NCBI RefSeq assembly: GCF_000255135.1
Contig: NC_016751.1
Coordinates: 310,001-374,000, forward strand
Reading direction: 5' to 3'
DNA from: Marinitoga piezophila KA3
GTDB taxonomy: Bacteria > Thermotogota > Thermotogae > Petrotogales > Petrotogaceae
Length of the DNA stretch: 64,000 bases
Numbering within the stretch: the stretch's first letter is position 1; each line of letters starts with the position of its first letter. Below, piece by piece: positions 14,672 to 21,792 of the stretch. The translations under genes and the position numbers were made by a program. The notes beneath the pieces were generated by a model. That model worked only from the letters and a program-made list of their open reading frames with translations. It was not told the DNA's origin and made no database searches.

Positions 14672-16177
14672 ATGATAAAACAAGACTTTGAATCTAAAAT
14701 GCTGGAATTAAGAAAGAATTATTTAAATACAACGATAAAAGAACTTGAAGAAAAATATAGAACCGAATATTCAAAATTATTTAAAGAGCTTTATTATGAT
14801 TTAAACAATAGAATAAAAAAATACAAAGACGATATGGGAAATATTAGAGCAATTTATTTAAATCAAATAAAAGAAGATTTGAAGAAAGAGATAAATAAGT
14901 TCTATAAAAGATATAAATCTACCACATTAAATCTTTTAGAAGAATCAAGTTTCAGGGCTTTTGAAGACATGAAAGAAATTTATTTTAAAGTAGGAATGGA
15001 AAATTTAGTTGAACATATAAAATGGAATAAAAATATTATGGATTATTTGATATCTTATCAAGCACAAGATGGATTAACTATTTCTAAAAGATTATGGGGT
15101 CATTCAAAACAAATAAGAGATAAGATATTTGATTCATTAAAAAAGAATATTCTTGCAGGTGAGTCTGTTTGGGATACAATGATGGAATTGCAGGAGATAA
15201 AATCGCCTAAAATAAAAATTCCGGAGTATTTAGAAAAAGAATTTGAGAAGATGTCGCATAAAAAAATAGAGGAAATAATAGATTTATACACAGTAAAAAA
15301 GACAAATTATCTTACAAGAAGACTTGTAGAAGCTGAAATTGAAAGAGCATATAGAACAACTACATTGAAACTTGCTGAAGATAAGGAATGGATAAAAGGA
15401 ATGAAATGGAATCTTTCACATAAACATAAATACGGAGCATATGATTGTAACTGTGAAAAGAACGCGACACAAAATGCTTTTGGGCTTGGAAGAGGTGTAT
15501 ATCCGATAAAATATTATCCTCATGTTCCTGATCATCCATGGTGCAATTGTTTTGAAACTGAAATTTTTGATGAAAAAGTTCTGGAAGATTATGGTATAAT
15601 TGATAAAAAAAACAAGAAAAAGGACGATAATATGAGTGATAGAATTTCATTTGACAAAATGACAGATAAACAACGAAATCAATTTTTATTGAAAAAAATC
15701 GAAAAAAGAGAAAGTTTAACTGAAGAAGAAGGAAAATCTTTAGAAAAATATTTGAACAATGTAGATTGGGATAAAAGTTTTAAAAAGATAATAGACGTTG
15801 AAAATCCAGAGTTTGAGATTGGTAAAGAAGTTGATTTACTTACTTTTCATTATGTAAAACGCAAATACAAAGATAAGTATAATTTTAAAAGTAAATCAAG
15901 TTATAATGATATGGTTAAAGATACATTGAAATCTGGAGATATATATGGTATAATCAATAGTGAACAGTTTAAAGAAGGTCCTGTTTCTGTACTTAATATA
16001 GTAAAAATTTATTCTGAAAATGAAATATCCAAATATATTGATGATGTGCCTGATTCAAAAAATTTTGTTGTAATAGTAAATGTTTTATTTGGAAATATAA
16101 AATCAGCATTTCCTAAAGAAGATAAATCTTTAAAAAAGAAATTAAAAAAGTGGGTGTTACTATGGCAAAGAAAATAG
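14672..16177 (+). CDS. MuF-type minor head protein with C-terminal extension
   Basis: A 501-residue protein. Residues about 130-305 match SPP1 gp7/Mu gpF-type minor head proteins (LVEAEIERAYRTTTLKLAED; a Cys/His-rich stretch with CNCEK and HVPDHPWCNC). Residues about 320-501 form an added domain (DLLTFHYVKRKYKDKYNF; NFVVIVNVLFGNIKSAFP). MuF proteins of temperate phages often carry C-terminal toxin domains with a small immunity gene next to them, and a small gene follows here. An in-frame ATG at 15632 with AAAAGGA seven bases upstream might give the C-terminal part alone. The nature of the extension is not recognised with confidence. Confidence 0.75.
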   Translation: MIKQDFESKMLELRKNYLNTTIKELEEKYRTEYSKLFKELYYDLNNRIKKYKDDMGNIRAIYLNQIKEDLKKEINKFYKRYKSTTLNLLEESSFRAFEDMKEIYFKVGMENLVEHIKWNKNIMDYLISYQAQDGLTISKRLWGHSKQIRDKIFDSLKKNILAGESVWDTMMELQEIKSPKIKIPEYLEKEFEKMSHKKIEEIIDLYTVKKTNYLTRRLVEAEIERAYRTTTLKLAEDKEWIKGMKWNLSHKHKYGAYDCNCEKNATQNAFGLGRGVYPIKYYPHVPDHPWCNCFETEIFDEKVLEDYGIIDKKNKKKDDNMSDRISFDKMTDKQRNQFLLKKIEKRESLTEEEGKSLEKYLNNVDWDKSFKKIIDVENPEFEIGKEVDLLTFHYVKRKYKDKYNFKSKSSYNDMVKDTLKSGDIYGIINSEQFKEGPVSVLNIVKIYSENEISKYIDDVPDSKNFVVIVNVLFGNIKSAFPKEDKSLKKKLKKWVLLWQRK

Positions 16178-16443
16178 ATGCTTTAGTATATGCATATAGG
16201 TATAATTCAGCAATAACAGATTATGAAGATGATCCATATTATGCTGAAGATGCAGCATATTTTCGTGAAATGGCAATAAAAAAATTAAAGAAAGTAACTG
16301 ATCCTCGTATAAAAAAAGAGGTTACAAAAATAATTGAAGAAACGGATCAAATTCTAAAAAAAGAACGTAAAAATATAATTAGAATACTATCAGGTCTTTC
16401 TGATATGGATAAAAAAGAACTAAAATATTTAGAAAGAATATAA
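16162..16443 (+). CDS. Small helical protein after the MuF gene (possible immunity partner)
   Basis: A 93-residue charged helical protein. The ATG at 16162 follows GGGTG; an in-frame GTG at 16150 is less well placed. It overlaps the MuF gene by 16 bases. No family is recognised. The segments YEDDPYYAEDAAYFREMA and LSGLSDMDKKELKYLERI suggest a compact helical fold. Its place directly behind a MuF protein with a C-terminal extension would suit an immunity protein, but that is inference from position. Confidence 0.5.
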   Translation: MAKKIDALVYAYRYNSAITDYEDDPYYAEDAAYFREMAIKKLKKVTDPRIKKEVTKIIEETDQILKKERKNIIRILSGLSDMDKKELKYLERI

Positions 16444-16449
16444 CTTAAG

Positions 16450-16517
16450 CCGCTCATATGAGCGGTTTTTTTATTGATACACAAAATTAATTGGAGCCTT
16501 TTAGGCTCCTTTTTTTA
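16450..16517 (+). terminator. Two tandem terminator-like hairpins before the scaffold gene
   Basis: First hairpin: CCGCTCAT/ATGAGCGG (16450-16465) followed by seven T. Second hairpin: GGAGCCT (16493-16499) and AGGCTCC (16503-16509) followed by eight T. Both lie between the MuF-linked gene and the scaffold gene, inside the late operon. Confidence 0.8.
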
Positions 16518-16544
16518 TTGCCAAAATATCATGGAGGTGAAATA

Positions 16545-17147
16545 GTGAAAGGTAAAGATTTAGATTTTAACTTTGATTTGCAGTTGTTTGCAGAAAATGG
16601 TGAAGGAGGTGAAAATGGAACAGAACCACAGAATAATCCCACAAACGAAAATGGACAAAACAATGAACCTACACAAGAACCAGAAAAAAATACAGAAATT
16701 GAAGCGTTGAAAACACAGATTTCTGAATTAACTAAGATTATTGAGGAATTAAAATCGAACAAAAAAACTGAAACTGAACCCGGCAAAAATGATGAAAATG
16801 ATGAAACTAATCCTATGAGTGAAATCGAAAAGTTGAAAGCAGAATTGGCCAAAAAAGATTTAATCTATCAAACTGAAAAATTATTAATGAAAGAAGGATT
16901 TGCAGAGTATGCAGATTCGCTAATGCCAATAGTTATGAAAGATGACGTGAAAACTACAGAAAAGAATATAAAAACACTTAAAACTGTAATTGAAAAATTG
17001 ACTCAAGCTAAAATAGAAGATTTAAAAAAAGGCAAAGGATTTAAAGGAACTGGAACAGACAGCATGGAACATTTAGAATCTGAAATAGAAAGTATTTTAA
17101 GTGTTGATAAAACAGGAGCGCCTAAAATAGAAGATTTTTGGAAATAA
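16545..17147 (+). CDS. Capsid scaffold-type protein (DUF4355-like)
   Basis: A 200-residue protein starting at GTG 16545, with GGAGGTGA at 16533-16540. An apparent start at 16491 falls inside a terminator hairpin and is rejected. The N-terminus FNFDLQLFAENGE is a hallmark of DUF4355/scaffold-like proteins upstream of capsid genes. An acidic, asparagine/glutamate-rich stretch and a coiled coil (about residues 55-120) follow. It would guide procapsid assembly and then be removed. Confidence 0.75.
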   Translation: MKGKDLDFNFDLQLFAENGEGGENGTEPQNNPTNENGQNNEPTQEPEKNTEIEALKTQISELTKIIEELKSNKKTETEPGKNDENDETNPMSEIEKLKAELAKKDLIYQTEKLLMKEGFAEYADSLMPIVMKDDVKTTEKNIKTLKTVIEKLTQAKIEDLKKGKGFKGTGTDSMEHLESEIESILSVDKTGAPKIEDFWK

Positions 17148-17165
17148 GAAAGGAGAGTGATTTAA

Positions 17166-17519
17166 ATGCTTAATCAAAAAGATTATGCAGGTAGTGTAGC
17201 ATTTTTGGTAAGTGATCATTTTGTAATGTTAGGTTGTGTAATTGATTCTTCAACAGTAACTGCCGATTCAGATGGAGATAAAATCTTAAAAGCTGGAACA
17301 GTCTTAGGAAAAATAACTGCAAGTGGAAAATTTGGACCATATGATTCTACTGCAAGTGATGGAAGACAAACAGCAGTTGGTATTTTAGTACATGATGTAG
17401 ATGTGACTAAAGAAGATGAAATGGCCAATTACGTAATTCACGGTGTTGTTCAAGAATCAAAACTTACAGGTATTGATGCCACAGCAAAAACACAATTATC
17501 ACATATTATCTTTATATAA
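17166..17519 (+). CDS. Head decoration protein (lambda gpD-like)
   Basis: A 117-residue protein with the gpD-type core: GTVLGKITASGKFGPYDS, then DGRQTAVGILVHDVDV and VIHGVVQESKL. Decoration proteins bind the expanded capsid as trimers and stabilise it, which would matter at high temperature. It stands directly before the capsid gene, as in lambda (gene D before E). AAAGGAGAGTG precedes the ATG. Confidence 0.8.
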   Translation: MLNQKDYAGSVAFLVSDHFVMLGCVIDSSTVTADSDGDKILKAGTVLGKITASGKFGPYDSTASDGRQTAVGILVHDVDVTKEDEMANYVIHGVVQESKLTGIDATAKTQLSHIIFI

Positions 17520-17534
17520 GGAGCGTGATATAGC

Positions 17535-18554
17535 ATGAAAACTATTACAAATCTTTTGGATTCAAAAACATTTTTAAATTACATGTTGAATAGACCTGAC
17601 AGAAAATTCTTAGGTGATGCCATTTTCCCAAGAAAAAAGATTGATACATTATCTTTTGAATGGGTTAAAGGTGCAAATAATCTTCCGGTAATGGCCAGAG
17701 TTCAACCATTTGGTGCTGAAGCTGCTATTATGGGAAGAGATGGAGTATCAACAGTTTCAGGAAAAATTCCAGTTATAAAAATTAAAAGAAGTCTTGATGA
17801 AGAAGAGTATATTAAATTAAAAAAATTCCAAAAAAGAGGATATGACATTCCAGAAAGTACAATAAGAAAGATTTTTGATGACGTAACTGCTGTATTTGAT
17901 AGTGTTGAAAACAAAATTGAATATTTAAGAATGCAAGCATTATGTAAAGGACAACTTGATTTTACAAATGATGGTTTTCAATACTCAATAGATTATCTCA
18001 TGCCTTCTGAAAACAAACCAACTGTTGCAACTCTTTGGAGCGATACCACAAATTCAGATCCAGAAAATGATATTTACACATGGGTATCAATGGTCATTGA
18101 AAAAGGAGGACCTCAACCAACAAAAGCTGTAACCTCTTTAAAAGTTGTAAATTACTTATTGAGAAACGTAAATTTAAGGAAAGCAATATTTGGTGTAAAT
18201 TCAGACAGATTGCTTGATTTAAGAACATTGAACTCTTACTTTACTTCAAAAGGATTACCAGCATTAACTCACTACGATTTACAAGCACGAGATTTGAGTG
18301 GAAATACAGTAAGATTCTTTGATGAAGATAAATTCGTATTGCTTCCTGGAAATGGAGTAGCAGGAGATACACTCGTTGGTCCAACAGCCGAAGCATTATT
18401 AGAAGATGCAGGTAAGAAGAAAAAAGAACTTAAAGGTATAACAGTTGTACAATGGGAATCAACAGAACCAGTTACATTATGGACAAAAGCTGCAGCTGCT
18501 CAAATTCCTTCTATGCCATATGCTGATTATACAGTAAGTGCTACAGTTATTTAA
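17535..18554 (+). CDS. Major capsid protein (lambda gpE family)
   Basis: A 339-residue protein of the phage major capsid protein E family, with LPVMARVQPFGAEAAIMGRDG, KIPVIKIKRSLDEEEY and a C-terminal QWESTEPVTLWTKAAAAQIP. It forms the icosahedral shell with the HK97 fold. The order decoration protein, capsid, head completion matches lambda-type heads. The start ATG at 17535 follows AGGAGCG. A terminator hairpin follows the gene. Confidence 0.88.
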   Translation: MKTITNLLDSKTFLNYMLNRPDRKFLGDAIFPRKKIDTLSFEWVKGANNLPVMARVQPFGAEAAIMGRDGVSTVSGKIPVIKIKRSLDEEEYIKLKKFQKRGYDIPESTIRKIFDDVTAVFDSVENKIEYLRMQALCKGQLDFTNDGFQYSIDYLMPSENKPTVATLWSDTTNSDPENDIYTWVSMVIEKGGPQPTKAVTSLKVVNYLLRNVNLRKAIFGVNSDRLLDLRTLNSYFTSKGLPALTHYDLQARDLSGNTVRFFDEDKFVLLPGNGVAGDTLVGPTAEALLEDAGKKKKELKGITVVQWESTEPVTLWTKAAAAQIPSMPYADYTVSATVI

Positions 18555-18558
18555 TATA

Positions 18559-18584
18559 ATCCGCTCTGATGGGCGGATTTTTTT
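18559..18584 (+). terminator. Terminator-like hairpin after the capsid gene
   Basis: ATCCGC (18559-18564) and GCGGAT (18573-18578), followed by a T-run to 18584. Partial termination here would raise capsid mRNA over the downstream genes. Confidence 0.75.
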
Positions 18585-18619
18585 ATTGTTTACAAAATTA
18601 AAAATTGGAGGTTAGAAAA

Positions 18620-18802
18620 ATGAAATATAAGGTATTAATTCCATTGACTTTAGATGGAAAAGTTTGGAAAAAAGGCGAAATTGTGGAATTAGATAAAAAT
18701 TATCCAGTTGGAGATTTGATTAAAAGAAAAGTTATAGAAGCTGTAAAGACTTCAAAGAAAGAAGCTGATAATAATGACAAATCTGGAGAGAATAAGAATT
18801 GA
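18620..18802 (+). CDS. Small conserved head-completion-region protein (60 aa)
   Basis: A 60-residue protein beginning MKYKVLIPLTLDGKVWKKGEIVEL. Small proteins of this pattern are common just after capsid genes in siphoviruses. ATG at 18620 is chosen because GGAGG (18607-18611) is eight bases upstream; an in-frame TTG at 18605 lies inside that site. It overlaps the next gene by 29 bases. Confidence 0.6.
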   Translation: MKYKVLIPLTLDGKVWKKGEIVELDKNYPVGDLIKRKVIEAVKTSKKEADNNDKSGENKN

Positions 18803-19094
18803 ATTAAGGGATTCAAATGGGAAGGTTTTCTCTGATTCAGAATTAGAAGCATGGCTTAGTGATCATGGATTAAATAAAGATGATTTATACACTGCAGAAA
18901 ACAAAATATCTTTAATGCTTGCGGTTAGAGATGCTTTGAGACAACTGCTTAGGGATTGGGATTCGGCAAAAACAACAACGAGAGGTGATTATCAGGAGAG
19001 TTATTCAAAAACTTCATTGATACGTGAAATTGAAAGGATTACAAGAGAATATGAGTGGGATTTGGTTATTGGAGAGATGAGTTATGAAGATTGA
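18774..19094 (+). CDS. Head-tail connector protein (gp6/gp15-like)
   Basis: A 106-residue helical protein with LERIRIELRDSNGKVFSDSELEAWL, a pattern typical of head-tail adaptor proteins that bind the portal ring. The position, after capsid and before the HK97-gp10-like gene, supports this. It overlaps both neighbours. Confidence comes from gene order and overall pattern. Confidence 0.6.
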   Translation: MTNLERIRIELRDSNGKVFSDSELEAWLSDHGLNKDDLYTAENKISLMLAVRDALRQLLRDWDSAKTTTRGDYQESYSKTSLIREIERITREYEWDLVIGEMSYED

Positions 19095-19557
19095 AATTGT
19101 AGGTGATAAGAAATTAAATAAAAGACTAAAACAATTAGGAAAAAATTTAGGGCCTTCTGGAAGAAGGAAGGCCTTTGGCATTGCAACATCTTTATTAGCT
19201 AATTATTTAAAACTCTTGTATGATAAAGAGTTAAACTCATCTAAGATAAAAAATAAAGTTTTTACAGAAGTTTCTACAGAACATGGAAAGGTTTATACTG
19301 ACCAAATACATGCAATATTTTTAGAATATGGAACTAAAGCACACGATATTTTCCCAAAAAGGAAAAAAGCTTTAAGTTGGTATATTGGGCCAAAACCTAA
19401 ACCACAAGGATATATGGGAGATAAAAAATACTGGGCAGTAGCTAAACATGTAAGACATCCAGGAACAAAAGGGAAATATTTCTTTGCAAGAACATTGAAA
19501 GATAATAAAGAGAAGATTTTGACAATCTTTAAAAAAGGAATGATGGAAGATGTATAA
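19084..19557 (+). CDS. HK97 gp10-like head-tail joining protein
   Basis: A 157-residue basic protein. The segments GDKKLNKRLKQLGKNLG, IHAIFLEYGTKAHDIFPKRKKAL and the FFARTLKDNKEKI end follow the HK97 gp10-like family, where an E-x-G-T motif comes before a basic stretch. It takes part in joining head to tail. It overlaps the connector gene upstream and the next gene downstream. Confidence 0.7.
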   Translation: MKIEIVGDKKLNKRLKQLGKNLGPSGRRKAFGIATSLLANYLKLLYDKELNSSKIKNKVFTEVSTEHGKVYTDQIHAIFLEYGTKAHDIFPKRKKALSWYIGPKPKPQGYMGDKKYWAVAKHVRHPGTKGKYFFARTLKDNKEKILTIFKKGMMEDV

Positions 19558-19936
19558 TGATTTATTAAATTCAATAAAATCAGATTTAAAAGGAATGACA
19601 TATAATAACAAAAATGTTTTTCAAAAAGTAGGTATTGGAGCTTTGAAAGCCGATGATTATTTATCTTCAGCTTCAATTTTTTTAGATTCATCTATTCATC
19701 AGCAAATGACTTCATTGAGATATGAAATTAATGTAAATGTTGATATAGTGTGTGTGTTTTCAATGAGTAGAGGCGAAGATTCGGAATTGTTTTTTCAAGA
19801 AAAATATGATATTGTAGAAGTTCTGGAAAAATATTTTAAGCAGAATTATCAGTTATTGAATACAGAATTTAGTTCTGATGATGAACATCTTTTTGTTATG
19901 TTCAGAATAAAAACAAGTGAGGTGAATAATATATGA
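19550..19936 (+). CDS. Probable tail terminator / tail completion protein
   Basis: A 128-residue protein in the position of the tail terminator (after the gp10-like gene, before the tail tube). It has an alpha/beta pattern with strands RYEINVNVDIVCVFSM and EHLFVMFRIKTSE, as expected for the gpU-like fold. There is no clear family motif, so the call rests on gene order. It overlaps both neighbours by a few bases. Confidence 0.5.
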   Translation: MYNDLLNSIKSDLKGMTYNNKNVFQKVGIGALKADDYLSSASIFLDSSIHQQMTSLRYEINVNVDIVCVFSMSRGEDSELFFQEKYDIVEVLEKYFKQNYQLLNTEFSSDDEHLFVMFRIKTSEVNNI

Positions 19937-20898
19937 GTTATACAGGTGCAAAAAGTAGCGTATTGTTAGGAATAGAGAGTTCGTTCGCAACTGAAGCAAC
20001 GTTGAAATATAAGTTGCCTTTCAAATCAGAAAGTTTGAATCACAAAATTGAAACAGCAAAATCCGAGGCATTGCTTGGAATTAGAGGAACAAAATCACTT
20101 GCTCCTACGAAAGAAGGTGCAGAAGGCTCTCTTGAATTAGAAGCTTATCCAACATCTGCAGGATTGGCATTTTACCTTGCCTTAGGTAAAGCAGCATTAG
20201 TGGATCCTGACGGAACAGCTGATAGTGGTGATGAATATACGAAAATTACACCTATTGATTTAAATTCAGATATACCTTCTGCAACAGTTCAAGTGGATCA
20301 TTCAGGACAAAAAATGAAATATTTAGGAATGAAAGTAAATTCATTAAAATTCTCAGGAGCAGTTGGTTCAATACCTTCAATCAGTTTAGATTTAGTAGGT
20401 AAAGAGGAAGTAGTAGGAGCTGGAACAGAAGGAACAATAGTTGATGTAGATGATCAACCATTTTTCTTTAAAGAATTAACTCTATACACAGATGATTTTC
20501 AAACAACAACCGATCTTTATTCAAGTATTGAGCTAAATATAGGTAATAACTTAGATGCAGACGATTACAGACTTGATGGAACAGGGAAAAGAAAAACATT
20601 AGAAGCAGGTAATTTAGAAATAACAGGAAGTTTAGATATTATCTTTGATGCTTCTGTTGTTAGTGGTGAATACAGTAAATTTAAAAACTTCCAGGACGGA
20701 GCAATAGGTATTAAATTAGAAAAAGCAACAGGAGAAAAATTAACAATATATCTTCCAAGAATCAATTTCTCAGAAATGACACACGATATTGGAGGAGCAG
20801 AAAAAATAATGTTCAAAGCAAACTTTACAGCTTTAATTCCTGATACTGGTGATGTAATTGAAGTTTCTGATTATCAAAATACAACTGGAACATATTAA
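19933..20898 (+). CDS. Major tail tube protein
   Basis: A 321-residue protein with the long beta-rich pattern of gp44/XkdM-like or siphovirus tail tube proteins: an N-terminal GAKSSVLLGIESSFATE, the conserved EGSLELEAYPTSAG segment, then LGMKVNSLKFSGAVGSIPSI. Rings of it form the inner tube of the tail. The predicted product is larger than a bare tube domain (about 150-200 residues). ATG overlaps the previous stop region. Confidence 0.8.
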   Translation: MSYTGAKSSVLLGIESSFATEATLKYKLPFKSESLNHKIETAKSEALLGIRGTKSLAPTKEGAEGSLELEAYPTSAGLAFYLALGKAALVDPDGTADSGDEYTKITPIDLNSDIPSATVQVDHSGQKMKYLGMKVNSLKFSGAVGSIPSISLDLVGKEEVVGAGTEGTIVDVDDQPFFFKELTLYTDDFQTTTDLYSSIELNIGNNLDADDYRLDGTGKRKTLEAGNLEITGSLDIIFDASVVSGEYSKFKNFQDGAIGIKLEKATGEKLTIYLPRINFSEMTHDIGGAEKIMFKANFTALIPDTGDVIEVSDYQNTTGTY

Positions 20899-20915
20899 GA
20901 TTGGAGGTAGAGGTT

Positions 20916-21266
20916 ATGGGATTATTTGCAAGTGAAAAAACTGTGAAAATCCATTTTGAAGAAGGTAGAATAGTTGAAAAAGAAACACAGGATTACATTG
21001 AAGTATTAGAAGAATTAAGTTTTGAATTAGGTGAAGAAATTAAGAAAGCAGTTACACCAAAAGATTTGGTAGTTAATGCTGATGGGAGCTACAAAATGAA
21101 TGTAGAAAATTCTGTGCAAGTTCCTTTGAACGTACTAGTAAAAGTTATAAAAGGTTGGAGTGAACAAGTTCCAGTTACAGTTGAAAACCTCAAGAAACTT
21201 GATAATAATATTATAAACAGATTATGGGTAAAACTACAGGAAATGTATGGATTAAGCCTCCGCTGA
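20916..21266 (+). CDS. Tail assembly chaperone, first reading frame (gpG-like)
   Basis: A 116-residue acidic protein between the tail tube and tape measure genes, the invariant place for the tail assembly chaperone pair. ATG at 20916 follows GGAGGTAGAGG. The stop at 21264-21266 lies in the loop of an 8-bp hairpin (21254-21276), and the frame of the next gene is already open from 21256. It binds and protects the tape measure protein during tail assembly. Confidence 0.65.
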   Translation: MGLFASEKTVKIHFEEGRIVEKETQDYIEVLEELSFELGEEIKKAVTPKDLVVNADGSYKMNVENSVQVPLNVLVKVIKGWSEQVPVTVENLKKLDNNIINRLWVKLQEMYGLSLR

Positions 21267-21279
21267 AAGGAGGCTTTTT
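21254..21279 (+). promoter_or_regulatory. Hairpin spanning the chaperone stop codon and the next gene's ribosome site
   Basis: AAGCCTCC (21254-21261) pairs with GGAGGCTT (21269-21276). The loop holds the TGA stop of the upstream gene, and the 3' arm holds GGAGG, the only ribosome site for the ATG at 21283. Five T follow, so it might also terminate. It could couple translation of the two genes or promote a shift into the downstream frame. Confidence 0.7.
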
Positions 21280-21282
21280 CTT

Positions 21283-21780
21283 ATGTTGTATGAATTCGAT
21301 AATGACTGGATAGAAACAAAAGATCCAAAAGAATTGAGTATAAAAGAAAAAAGATTTTTTGAGACACAAAAATATACTAAATTATTGCAAAGTTATATAC
21401 TAGATTGGTCTATTAATCAAAAAATAACAGAGAAAACAATAAAAAAAATTAAGTATAGATATATGAGTTTTATAATTCGAGATATTGGTAGAGAAATAGA
21501 AAGGTTTGATAAAAACGTTCTAAAAGAAGAAAAAATCATAACTAAGATTTTTTATCTTAGATTTAAAGGAGCAAAGGTTATAAAGCACGGCGAGAATTTT
21601 TGGGAATATTTAGATGATCTTATCTTTGAAATACCATATTATTTTGATCATAGAGGAAATATAATTCATTTACCAAAAACAGCTGGTATAGAGGATCAGG
21701 AATGGGAAAAAATGAAAATAATCACCATGGCACAAAATGGATTAAAAGAAGTTTTAAAAGAGCAGAATAACGCAACTTAA
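21283..21780 (+). CDS. Tail assembly chaperone, second protein (gpT position)
   Basis: A 165-residue helical protein encoded in the +1 frame relative to the upstream chaperone gene, immediately before the tape measure gene. It has its own ATG with GGAGG nine bases upstream, but the frame is open back to 21256, so a +1 shift product is possible. Segments such as LQSYILDWSINQKITEKTIKK show no named motif. The role is taken from gene order. Confidence 0.55.
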   Translation: MLYEFDNDWIETKDPKELSIKEKRFFETQKYTKLLQSYILDWSINQKITEKTIKKIKYRYMSFIIRDIGREIERFDKNVLKEEKIITKIFYLRFKGAKVIKHGENFWEYLDDLIFEIPYYFDHRGNIIHLPKTAGIEDQEWEKMKIITMAQNGLKEVLKEQNNAT

Positions 21781-21792
21781 GGTGGTGACATC

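Noticed and set aside
16491-16544. Upstream extension of the scaffold gene to TTG 16491
   Set aside because: This stretch is a terminator hairpin, and GGAGGTGA before GTG 16545 gives a clear start.
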